23,199 nucleotides of DNA from a virus, in the IMG/VR virus record IMGVR_UViG_3300046000_001263, positions 1-23,199 of that record; one strand, 5' to 3'. Under the pieces are notes generated by a model. That model made no database searches. It was not told the origin of the DNA and saw nothing but the letters and a program-made list of their open reading frames with translations. Positions 1 to 8,600 of this stretch are shown here, piece after piece. The position numbers and the translations under genes are program-made. Each line of letters opens with the position of its first letter. The stretch's first letter is position 1.

Positions 1-214
1 GAAAGTTGCTCATTAACAATTCATAATCACACACAATAAACGCATGACATAAGCGCATTAGCGCAATGTTTTGACCGCGGTATTTAATAATACGCGTCTG
101 TATGTATATATATACTCCCATAATTATTTTCTGTTATATTTAATCCCCCCTCAGAGTACCTTAAGTACTCCTCGGAGCATGTGACCTACGTCACACTGTG
201 AGCATAAGATACAG

Positions 215-241
215 GGGTTCGGGAAAATACTTTCCCAACCC
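215..241 (+). terminator. Hairpin, possible terminator
   Basis: GGGTT-C-GGGAAA (215-226) pairs with TTTCCC-AACCC (231-241) across a four-base loop, with one bulged C. It is an 11-base-pair stem in a non-coding region. No T tract follows directly, so it may be a terminator of the weak-tail type or another structured RNA or DNA site. Confidence 0.4.
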
Positions 242-249
242 ACTCGGAA

Positions 250-271
250 AAGACCCGTTTGAACGGGTCTT
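250..271 (+). terminator. Perfect GC-rich hairpin, probable rho-independent terminator
   Basis: AAGACCCG (250-257) and CGGGTCTT (264-271) are perfect reverse complements around TTTGAA, and the loop ends could pair further. The arms begin with A and end with T, as in bidirectional terminators. What follows is AT-rich but is not a pure T run. It sits just after the 215-241 hairpin, so the two may act as a tandem terminator for genes to the left. Confidence 0.55.
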
Positions 272-294
272 CTATAGTATAGATATAAATTATT

Positions 295-319
295 ACGGAG
301 TCGCTCCGTTTAAGACTCC
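295..319 (+). promoter_or_regulatory. Two mutually exclusive hairpins
   Basis: ACGGAG (295-300) can pair with CTCCGT (304-309) around a TCG loop. Alternatively GGAGTC (297-302) can pair with GACTCC (314-319). The two pairings share bases and exclude each other, as in attenuator-like elements, and a T-rich run follows at 347-355. No leader peptide or ligand-binding core is recognised, so only the structure is supported. Confidence 0.35.
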
Positions 320-407
320 GCTCCTCCTATATATATAAATTCTAAATTTTTTTTTCAAAATGCCCCCCTTATGCCGTTTATAGGGTACGTTAAATCGGCG
401 TTATTAG

Positions 408-2285
408 ATGGGACAAACAATGGGACGCAAGGCTGGAAAACAGACCTATGGTAAGGATGAAGCCCAGGCTAAAGTCCTGGCTCTTCTAGAACAAGGGGCT
501 ACAGTCACCGCTGCTATGGCAGCCGTTGACCGTCAAGATACCGCCTTCCGTCAATGGAGCATGGCAGATGCCGACTTCAAGGAGAAGGCTGACAAAGCCC
601 GACTTGCTGGTAAAGGCATAAAGCAAGACTTATCCGAACTTAAGGATATGCCCTTCCATGAATTCTCAGAGCAGTTCCTAGGCTCTAAGTTATTTAATCA
701 CCAGTTAAACTGGATTGACCTTATTGAGGGTAAACCTCCACGCTGGCTACCTGCGGGTATGACCTACGAGCCTGGAGACCCTAATCGTGTCTTGATTAAC
801 GTGCCACCTGAGCACGCCAAGTCAACTACGATTACGACTAACTACGTAACACACCAGATTGTGACCAACCCTAACACGCGAGTAATTATCGTGTCTAAGA
901 CTCAGGGTATGGCTCGCAAGTTCCTAGGCGCTATCAAAACGCGCCTTTCCCACCCTGGCTACATGAAACTCCAAACGGCCTTTGGCCCTAACGGTGGTTA
1001 TAAGGCAGATGCTACACAGTGGTCTGCCGACATGATTTACCTGGGAACAGGTCGAGACTCTGGTGAGAAGGACCCAACCGTACAAGCCCTAGGCTTTGGG
1101 TCACAGATTTACGGAGCACGTGCCGACTTGATTATTCTTGACGACGTGGTGATGGGTTCTAACGCCCATGAGTGGGAAAAGCAGATTGAATGGCTGCAGA
1201 AGGAAGTTATCACCCGTCTAGGTAGACATGGTAAACTTATTATTGTAGGAACCCGCGTATCTTCTGTAGATTTGTACAAGATGATTAGGGATGGCTCACA
1301 GTGGACTGGTGGCAAAACACCCTTTACCTACTGTGCTATGCCAGCCGTATTGCAGTTTGACGATAAACCTGCTAACTGGAAAACACTTTGGCCTGAAACT
1401 GACCAACAAGAAAACGATTTGGATGACCAACTTGACAACGGACTTTATCCTAAATGGGATGGACCCTCGCTCTTTAAGCGTCGCTCTGAGGTCGCTCCGT
1501 CAGTATGGGCTATGGTCTACCAGCAAGAAGATGTCCGAGAAGACTCAATCTTCTCTCCCACCTGTATCGCAGGTTCCGTCAACGGAATGCGAAAAAGAGG
1601 ACCTCTAAAAGCAGGAACTCCAGGACATCCGCAGCACGTTGAAGGTTATACCATTATTGGTCTTGACCCTGCTATGGCAGGTGCTACAGGAGCCGTGGTT
1701 GCTACTTACAACCGAGCAGACGGACGTATCTACGTCCTAGACTGTGTGAACATGACTGACCCAAGTCCCGCAAAGATTCAATCTTTGATTGAGGAGTGGG
1801 TAGAGAAGTATCGTCCACAGGAACTGCGTATTGAAATTAACGCACACCAGAAGGCGTATGCCTTAGACGATGATTTACGAGCATACCTTGCATCTTACGG
1901 ATGCCAACTCAACTCTCACTTTACTGGCAAGAACAAATGGGACACGTCTTTTGGTGTTGCGTCTATGTCTATGTTATTTGGTAATACCCGCGATGGTAGA
2001 TTCCAGGATAACAACTTAATTGAATTACCAAGTAACGAAGGTTCCGAAGGCCTAAAGACTCTTGTGCAGGAACTTATTACCTGGAAACCAGATACTAAGA
2101 ACCCAACAGACTGTGTAATGGCTCTTTGGTTTGCTATTATCCGCATACGCGAGATGATGCAACAAAGCAGTAATGCATCTAAATGGATGCAGAACAGATG
2201 GACAACGCAAGCACAGTCATCCAGACGACAAGCAGTAAATTTAGATGAAGCCTTTGCAGACCAATGGTCGCAAACCTATGGATAG
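408..2285 (+). CDS. terL: Terminase large subunit with N-terminal helix-turn-helix
   Basis: This 625-residue protein is the ATP-driven DNA packaging motor and headful or end-cutting nuclease that docks on the portal. The ATPase part shows a Walker A-type loop, NVPPEHAKSTT, at residues 131-141 and a Walker B strand, LIILDDVV, at 241-248. The RNase H-like nuclease part shows IIGLDPAMAG at 416-425 (Asp420), RIEIN at 474-478 (Glu476) and a late Asp568 in TDCVMALWF; these are candidate metal ligands. Residues about 16-66 resemble the helix-turn-helix of small terminase subunits and precede the motor. No separate small subunit is seen. The start could be 408 or 420: neither has a strong Shine-Dalgarno, and the ATG at 420 has a GGGA at 411-414. 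A small basic gene follows after 9 bases. Confidence 0.95.
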   Translation: MGQTMGRKAGKQTYGKDEAQAKVLALLEQGATVTAAMAAVDRQDTAFRQWSMADADFKEKADKARLAGKGIKQDLSELKDMPFHEFSEQFLGSKLFNHQLNWIDLIEGKPPRWLPAGMTYEPGDPNRVLINVPPEHAKSTTITTNYVTHQIVTNPNTRVIIVSKTQGMARKFLGAIKTRLSHPGYMKLQTAFGPNGGYKADATQWSADMIYLGTGRDSGEKDPTVQALGFGSQIYGARADLIILDDVVMGSNAHEWEKQIEWLQKEVITRLGRHGKLIIVGTRVSSVDLYKMIRDGSQWTGGKTPFTYCAMPAVLQFDDKPANWKTLWPETDQQENDLDDQLDNGLYPKWDGPSLFKRRSEVAPSVWAMVYQQEDVREDSIFSPTCIAGSVNGMRKRGPLKAGTPGHPQHVEGYTIIGLDPAMAGATGAVVATYNRADGRIYVLDCVNMTDPSPAKIQSLIEEWVEKYRPQELRIEINAHQKAYALDDDLRAYLASYGCQLNSHFTGKNKWDTSFGVASMSMLFGNTRDGRFQDNNLIELPSNEGSEGLKTLVQELITWKPDTKNPTDCVMALWFAIIRIREMMQQSSNASKWMQNRWTTQAQSSRRQAVNLDEAFADQWSQTYG

Positions 2286-2294
2286 GAAAATAAA

Positions 2295-2630
2295 ATGCCA
2301 ATGACACCAAAACCCGCACGCACTATTGGCGGGATTACTGGAAAAGCACAATCAAACGTAAGTAAAGTTTATCAACAAATGGAACAAGAAAAGAAAAAGG
2401 CTGCTATGCCTTCACAGAAAATGCCTTACAAGCCAAATTCTGCTCCTTCTCCTGCGCAAAAAATGCCTTATACCCCACCTAAAGATGGCTCTGGACCACG
2501 TGCTAAAACAATGCCATTTAAACCAGAATCTCCAAAGAAAAAGCCTGCTGACCGTATGAAGCCAACCGCACCAGGCAAGATGGCCCCAAAGAAGAATCGC
2601 AGTGCATTTGAAGACAATCGGATGCAATAA
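2295..2630 (+). CDS. Small basic Pro/Lys/Met-rich protein of unknown function
   Basis: The 111-residue product is strongly basic and probably disordered. It carries a repeated short motif: KMPYKP, KMPYTP and TMPFKP, at about residues 43-48, 57-62 and 72-77. The middle and C-terminal parts are Lys/Pro rich. An AGGAAA Shine-Dalgarno lies just before the ATG at 2295; an in-frame ATG two codons on is an alternative. It lies between terminase and portal and is read the same way, so a packaging or virion role is likely, but no family is recognised. The spaced aromatic-Pro motifs look like linear binding sites, which is inference. Confidence 0.8.
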   Translation: MPMTPKPARTIGGITGKAQSNVSKVYQQMEQEKKKAAMPSQKMPYKPNSAPSPAQKMPYTPPKDGSGPRAKTMPFKPESPKKKPADRMKPTAPGKMAPKKNRSAFEDNRMQ

Positions 2631-2662
2631 AAATAATTTTTTAATCAATCGTTAGGATACCA

Positions 2663-4435
2663 ATGGCATTATCGATGGAACAAGTAGCAGCACGCGTTGA
2701 AGCGTTGCGCTACCGCAATCACGAACGTGATGCCCGTAACTTAAGCGTACTCGCAGTTCGTAAGGGACAGATTGCATCTGTCTACCCTGAGTTTTTCCCA
2801 GAGGGTGTAGATGCTAACGTAGTTGCCAACTTTGTTGACGTGGTAGCCCGTGACCTTTCAGAGGTCATGGCTCCACTTCCAGCAATCAACTGCTCTGCTG
2901 CTAACTCCGTTAGCGACAAGGCACGTAACTTTGCTGACAAGCGTACCCGTATTGCATCTAACTACTTCTCACACTCTGACCTATCCGTACAGATGTACTC
3001 AGGCGCAGACTGGTATCTAACATATGGTTTCGTTCCTTTCATGATTGAATTGGACGAAGAAAGCAAGTTGCCGCGTATTCGCGTAGAAAATCCGATTGGG
3101 GCTTACCCAGAATTCGACCGCTACGGACGCTGTGTGGCATTTGCAAAACGCTACATGATGACCCTTGGAGAACTGGTCGCACAGTTCCCAGAATATGAAA
3201 CTCAAATTCTAGGTCGTGAAGGATACCAGCAGGACCTGCATGCTCAGGTCGAAATGGTTCGTTACTTCGACAAGGACCAATCATTAATTTACTTACCTAA
3301 AAAGGGTAATTTAGTTTTATCTCGCGCATTGAATCCAATGGGCAAGATGATGGTTGTCGTGGCGCGTAAGCCATCTATTGATGGTGAAATGCGTGGACAA
3401 TTCGACGACGTACTAGGTATTCAACTTCTCCGCAACCGTTTCGCCTTACTGGCAATGGAAGCAGCGGAAAAAAGTGTTCAAGCACCAATCGTGTTACCAC
3501 AAGACGTTCAAGAACTCCAGTTGGGTGGAGATGCGGTTATCCGTACCTCTAACCCTGCTGGCGTTCGTCGTGTCGAATTAAACATTCCACAAGGCGCATT
3601 TACAGAAGCCCAACTACTTAACCAAGAACTTCGCGCTGGTACTCGTTATCCAGAAGGACGCTCAGGTAATATTGATGCAAGCATTGTTACTGGTCAAGGC
3701 GTACAGGCACTTATGGGTGCATTTGATACACAGGTTAAATCAGCACAGGCAATTTTTGCTTCTGCGCTACGCGATGTAGTATCTCTATGCTTTGAAGTAG
3801 ATGAGAAAATCTTTGCAGAAGAAAAAACAATTCGCGGTGTAGACTCTGGTTCACCGTACGAGATTACGTACAAGCCAACCAAAGACATCAAGGGTGATTA
3901 CTCTGCAGATGTTCGTTATGGTATGCTTGCTGGTCTTAACCCAGCACAGGGACTTATTTTTATGCTACAGGCTCTTGGCGGAGGATTAATCTCCAAGGAC
4001 ATGGCTATGCGTGAATTACCATTCACAGTCAATGTTACACAAGAACTTGAAAAGATTGAAATCGAAAACATGCGCTCATCACTTCTTAGTGGTATTACTG
4101 CAATGGCTCAGGCTATTCCGCAGATGGCTACGCAAGGCGGAGACCCAGCATCTATCGTAACTAAGATTGCGGGAGTAATTTCTGCGCGTCAAAAGGGTCA
4201 AACCTTAGAAGATGCAATCGCAGATGTATTTGCTCCACAGCAACAAGTTCCTCCTGCTGGGGCGGCAACTTCTCCTGTCGAGCAGCCGTCCCCTGCTCCA
4301 GGCGCGGCTCCAGTAGGAGGCTCTCCAATGGATACAGGTATGGCACCTCCAGCGGTAGCACCAGACTTACAAACTATTTTATCTACCCTAAGCGGTAGTG
4401 GCAAAGCAACAGGACGAGTGACAACTAGGGGATAA
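2663..4435 (+). CDS. Phage portal protein
   Basis: The 590-residue product is called the portal, the twelve-fold ring at the capsid vertex through which DNA enters and leaves. The support is its size, its place after terminase and before scaffold and capsid genes, and a sequence of mixed alpha/beta character like portals of actinobacterial phages. The C-terminal region from about residue 520 is a Pro/Ala/Gln/Gly-rich, probably flexible tail (…VPPAGAATSPVEQPSP…). It ends one base before the next ATG. An AGGA Shine-Dalgarno lies at 2654-2657. I see no lysin or protease domain fused to it. The assignment rests on family resemblance and synteny rather than on a catalytic motif. Confidence 0.85.
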   Translation: MALSMEQVAARVEALRYRNHERDARNLSVLAVRKGQIASVYPEFFPEGVDANVVANFVDVVARDLSEVMAPLPAINCSAANSVSDKARNFADKRTRIASNYFSHSDLSVQMYSGADWYLTYGFVPFMIELDEESKLPRIRVENPIGAYPEFDRYGRCVAFAKRYMMTLGELVAQFPEYETQILGREGYQQDLHAQVEMVRYFDKDQSLIYLPKKGNLVLSRALNPMGKMMVVVARKPSIDGEMRGQFDDVLGIQLLRNRFALLAMEAAEKSVQAPIVLPQDVQELQLGGDAVIRTSNPAGVRRVELNIPQGAFTEAQLLNQELRAGTRYPEGRSGNIDASIVTGQGVQALMGAFDTQVKSAQAIFASALRDVVSLCFEVDEKIFAEEKTIRGVDSGSPYEITYKPTKDIKGDYSADVRYGMLAGLNPAQGLIFMLQALGGGLISKDMAMRELPFTVNVTQELEKIEIENMRSSLLSGITAMAQAIPQMATQGGDPASIVTKIAGVISARQKGQTLEDAIADVFAPQQQVPPAGAATSPVEQPSPAPGAAPVGGSPMDTGMAPPAVAPDLQTILSTLSGSGKATGRVTTRG

Positions 4436-4436
4436 A

Positions 4437-5003
4437 ATGACAACGCTGGTAGCGATACAAGGTGACGGTTGGTCGGTACTAGGATGCGATTCACGACTTA
4501 GTGATGAGCATGGACGTTTTCAGATAGCAAAGACACCAAAGATTGTAGAAAACAACGGTATTTTAATTGCTGGTTGTGGTTCATCACGTGCTAGTAACGT
4601 GTTGCATTATGGCTATAAGCAACCTAAGCCTACCGTACAAGAAGACTTAAATACTTTTATGACACAGAAGTTCATACCAGCAATGCGTAAGAACTTTGTG
4701 GATGCAGGTATCGACATGAAAGAGGATGGCGATGTCGCACAAATTGATGGGGGATTCCTCATCTCGGTCAAGGGGCAAGTGTTCTCGGTTTCTGAGGACT
4801 ACTCTTGGGATACCGATGTTCGTAATGTATATGTTATGGGTAGCGGCGGAGATGTTGCCCTCGGTGCCTTGGCAGCGCTGGGTGTGGAAAAAGTAAAGAC
4901 TATTAATCAAGCAGAAACAATGGTTCGCAAAGCAATTGCTATCGCAATCCGATATGACAATATGTGCTCAGAACCAATTCATATTTTTAAACAATTTAAG
5001 TAG
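4437..5003 (+). CDS. HslV/20S-proteasome-beta-like Ntn peptidase, candidate prohead protease
   Basis: The 188-residue product matches the layout of HslV, the threonine peptidase of the HslUV protease (E. coli HslV begins MTTIVSV; this one begins MTTLVAI). Removing Met1 would leave Thr2 as the N-terminal nucleophile with no propeptide. Counted from that Thr, Asp17 lies in GCDSR, exactly as in HslV. A Lys at 34 (or 31) lies in the KTPKI stretch where HslV has its catalytic Lys33. The beta strand ILIAGCGSS, the later strand GGFLISVKGQVFSV (from residue 105) and the GSGG turn at 135-138 also match. No HslU or other AAA+ partner is in the window. Its place between portal and scaffold is where tailed phages usually encode the prohead maturation protease, so processing of scaffold or virion proteins is the favoured, unproven role. 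Alternatives are cleavage of host proteins or an inactive structural paralogue. Confidence 0.82.
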   Translation: MTTLVAIQGDGWSVLGCDSRLSDEHGRFQIAKTPKIVENNGILIAGCGSSRASNVLHYGYKQPKPTVQEDLNTFMTQKFIPAMRKNFVDAGIDMKEDGDVAQIDGGFLISVKGQVFSVSEDYSWDTDVRNVYVMGSGGDVALGALAALGVEKVKTINQAETMVRKAIAIAIRYDNMCSEPIHIFKQFK

Positions 5004-5011
5004 GAGGAATA

Positions 5012-5488
5012 ATGGTCAGTGGAGGAATGCGCCCAGATGCGCCGCAGAATAACCCTGCCAATGTTTCAGGTACAGGTGGAGCAGGACAGAGTGGTAACTA
5101 CACTGGCTTTGCCTACGGTGAGAATAGTGCGTTAAACAACTCTCGAGTTGAAGGTAATGCAGCGGTTGCATCAGTTAATGCAGCAGCACCTGCAGCACAG
5201 GGAGAACCTTATGGTGGGATTAACATGTCACCACTAGGTACATTTATGGACCCAACAAATAATCCATCAGAGCCAATTACTGCTGGTGTAGACTTTGGTC
5301 CTGGCCCTGGTTCAGAAGCGCTACCAAATGCCTTTAAGAATGATGCACGTCAAGACGAGAATGTAAAGATTGCTATGTCATATCTTCCAGACTTAAGCCT
5401 TGCTGCTCAGTCTCCAAACGCTCCAGATTCATACAAGCGTTTTGTAAACTATCTTATCCAAAATTCTAACGGCGGAATAAATGGCTGA
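5012..5488 (+). CDS. Gly/Asn/Ala-rich protein of unknown function
   Basis: The 158-residue product has a low-complexity first two thirds rich in Gly, Asn, Ala, Pro and Ser, with few charges. A more ordinary C-terminal segment follows (YLPDLSLAAQ… YKRFVNYLIQ, about residues 123-151) that could form short helices. A strong GGAGG-type Shine-Dalgarno precedes the ATG at 5012. Its last eight bases overlap the next gene, which suggests translational coupling. I recognise no family. The position within the head module suggests a minor virion or assembly protein. Confidence 0.75.
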   Translation: MVSGGMRPDAPQNNPANVSGTGGAGQSGNYTGFAYGENSALNNSRVEGNAAVASVNAAAPAAQGEPYGGINMSPLGTFMDPTNNPSEPITAGVDFGPGPGSEALPNAFKNDARQDENVKIAMSYLPDLSLAAQSPNAPDSYKRFVNYLIQNSNGGING

Positions 5489-5690
5489 TGTTACATTTAC
5501 ACCTGGTAGTTTCTTCGACAATGTTGACAAGTTTGCCAACTCACTAGGCTACCAAAACGCAGGAATAGCAATCGAACTTGCAATGATTCCATGGAAGTCC
5601 CCAGAAGAGCGTGACGCTTTTATTGTCGGAATTACCGAGGAAGATGTCAAGGGCGGAAACGAAAAAAATTATATCAAACGAAATTTTTAG
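5481..5690 (+). CDS. Small protein of unknown function
   Basis: The 69-residue product is soluble-looking with mixed charge. It starts inside the end of the preceding gene (8-base overlap), with GGCGGA just upstream as Shine-Dalgarno. An aromatic N-terminal part (TFTPGSFFDNVDKF) is followed by a helical central part (IAIELAMIPW) and a basic C-terminus. No motif is recognised. Overlap with the upstream gene and a 9-base gap to the downstream giant gene place it firmly in the same transcript. Confidence 0.7.
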   Translation: MADVTFTPGSFFDNVDKFANSLGYQNAGIAIELAMIPWKSPEERDAFIVGITEEDVKGGNEKNYIKRNF

Positions 5691-5699
5691 GGGGTAAGA

Positions 5700-8600
5700 A
5701 TGTCTTCATGGAGTTCATTTTTATCCACAACAGGTTCTGTTCTCAAAAAACTTACAGGTGGCGGTTCTTACCTAAACGAGGATGAACAAAAAAGAGAAGA
5801 AGCGTTTACTGCAAATGTAAGAAATGCTCTTAACAGTGTAAACAAGGCAATCGAGTCTACCGCTCCAGGACGCGTGGCCAAGGCTGCGACCAAGTCCACT
5901 GCTGACTTCTTGTTAAAGGGCGCTGTTGAGTTTAACAATAAGATTTATTCACCTCTTATTTCTCGACCAATTGCTACCCTAGGTTTGGTAACTGATTTAA
6001 CTTCTCCTCTTTACAAAAAAGGACAATTTGAAGAAGGCTTTCAGTTCTCTGATATTAAAGCAGCGTACAACCGCAGCGAAAAAGTTACTGCAATGCAGGC
6101 TCTTACAAAATCAAGCCTAGTACCAATGATTAATCCTTTATCTCAGTTGGTTCTTTCTACTGGTAAGATTGACCTTGATAACGTCAACCTATGGGAAGAC
6201 GAAAGTATCAAAAAGAACTTTGTTGATAATGCAGTTGGTCGCTGGTACACTGGTATCGGTGACTTTGTTGTAGGTAACAAGGGTATTGGTGCTGCTGGCA
6301 AATTGGCTGGTGCAGGCGTAAAGGCTGCCGCAAAGCCTGCTGGTCTGTACACTAAGACTAAGAGTGTTGATTCATTAGCAGCCGATATGGATAATGGAAT
6401 ACTATACGCCAACACAAACGGTGTACAAGGTGCTCAGACTATCTCAGGAAGCCACGTATTGGCACTTGCTGGTAGCAAAGACTGGGGTATGATTGAAGAC
6501 CTAGTCATGAAGTATAGCACTAATGAAAGATTGATTCCAATTATTCATCAAGCAACAGATGCAAGTGTTGTTAAAGATTTGCTTCTTGCTGATAAGGGTA
6601 ATCTTGCTGCATTACAGCGTATAGCAGATACATCAAGTGATAAATTATTTGACATGGCTGATGTTAAGTCACAAATACGCACTAAGATTATTCAAGATGG
6701 AGAGATACCGTTACCAACAGGTTTATCTGCTTTGCGTATAAAGAAAGCATTTGACGATGCAATTAATAATGACCCACAGTTTACAAAAATTAGAGATGCA
6801 TTTTTTAGCGCAGAAGGCGATTTACTTTCTGGCGGAAAAAACTTCATGCCACTTGAGCCTATTGTTGGTGCGTCTACACTAATCAAGGGACAGACTGCAG
6901 TACGTGAAGCAAAGACAAAGATTCGTAGTCGTGATTATGAACTTCCAAAGAATGCTTTTTTTGACACCACAATTGGTACAACTGTTGGTGGCTGGGTAAT
7001 TCGCGGAGTACGTCTTGCTGGTCGCGGAACAGAAGCATTACCTGCTGGCTTTGTTTCTCTATCAGGTATGCGCCCATTACAGGCACGTGTAGAACTTACT
7101 GGTTTTCTTAATAACATGAAGATGTTTAGAGATGGTGCTAGTAAGGTTGAAACACAGCCTGGATTATACGAAAAGGTTTCAGTTGTTCGCGCTCGTCTAG
7201 AAGACGAATACATGAATACACTAGGTAAAGGTTCTATCGCACAGGTAGAAGCACTTAAATCAATTGATGCTCAGGTTGGCCGTATGCTTGCATACAAGGC
7301 TAAGATATATGATGAAGTAGCAATTAATAATTATGTAGCAAAGTTCCAAATGAATGTTAGCAAGGGAATGCAATCTGTCAAAGAAAACGGCTTTGGCGTT
7401 GGTTACGATGGAAATGTAACACTAGTTCAGCCTCAAACATTGCGTCAATTTGCAGAGTCCTACCGCTTCACACCTTGGGATGACATTGAGATTCAACTTG
7501 ACATTGAAGCAGCAAAAGGACTTACTAAACTAGGTAAATCAAGTAATCGCGCTGGAAGAGATATCTTTGGTGAACTCAACAAGGTGTGGACATTTGACGT
7601 ACTTGCTCGCCCATCATACGCATTTAAGCAGTCACTATTTGAGCCAATCATCAGCGTTGGCTTGTCACAGGGCATTACATTCGTAAGAAATGAAATACTC
7701 GCTCAGGGCATTGTAAGAGGTTCTAGGAATTTTGCTAATTGGTCTAATGAATATGTTAGAAAAAATGTTACCAATAGGACTGAGTATAAGGCTGTTGCTA
7801 GCAATGTTGCAGACAGGTCTACAATGTTACAACAGGCTATCGCTGCCAAAAATAAAGCAGAAGAGTCGGTTAACGACCTACTTAACAACGCTTCTCCTGC
7901 AACAAAGTCACAGCACTTATCTGCTGCAAAGAAGGAACTAAAGGCTCTCGAGGAAATTGTCGATGGCATAGAACTAGACTTGCGCGATGCAATGGTTCCA
8001 TACGGGCTTACACAGGCTATCCCTAGTATGGCAACATTAGAGCGCAGAATTGCATACCTTGAATCTAAGCCAGGTATTACAAAGAAAACTAAAGAAGTCA
8101 AAAAGGCTAAAGCAGCAGTTGCTAACTACAAGACCATAATTGGTAAGATGGCAACCAACAAAAAAATAATCATAGCCGCAGATGATGCAGTTGAGCAAGC
8201 ATATGTTACTATTGACAATGTCGTTAAAGAACTTGGCGAAGCCAGAGTTAAGCAAGCAGACGTATTTGGTAAGAGCGCAAAGTTTAAGAAGCGTTACTAC
8301 TCAAGGGAAAAAAATGTTGTTGTACTTAACGGTACACAACATCATATTGATTCTTTTATTGAAGAACAGAGCACTGGAAGTGCAAACAACTTTACTGCAG
8401 CGGTACGCGCAGAAACACAGAACGCCAGAACACAGCAAATTAACTTTTTAGGAGAAATGTCTGTAGCATCAGGTGTTTCCGCAATTAAGCGTAAGATTCC
8501 TATGTCAAAGATTGGCATAGCAGACGAAAACTACTTTGAAGAATTAGCAGACATTGCTAATCGTCAATACCGTGGTGAGCCTTTGATGGACTTAATCTTT

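Larger units (their letters stand above)
1..407. other. Non-coding region upstream of terminase, rich in inverted repeats
   Basis: I see no convincing gene here. The stretch is AT-rich and holds many short palindromes: GCGC-ATTA-GCGC at 53-64, ACCGCGGT at 74-81, GTATATATATAC at 104-115, GAGTAC/GTACTC at 154-170 and GTGAC/GTCAC at 181-194. Stronger hairpins at 215-241, 250-271 and 295-319 are listed separately. A run of nine T lies at about 347-355. The likely reading is a gene boundary: terminators of an upstream transcription unit, followed by control or packaging sequence for the terminase operon. No convincing promoter with both -35 and -10 boxes could be picked out. Confidence 0.6.

Noticed and set aside
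71-99. Sigma-70-like promoter from TTGACC at 71
   Set aside because: At 16-18 bases spacing there is no acceptable -10 box; the nearby TAATAAT is only nine bases away.
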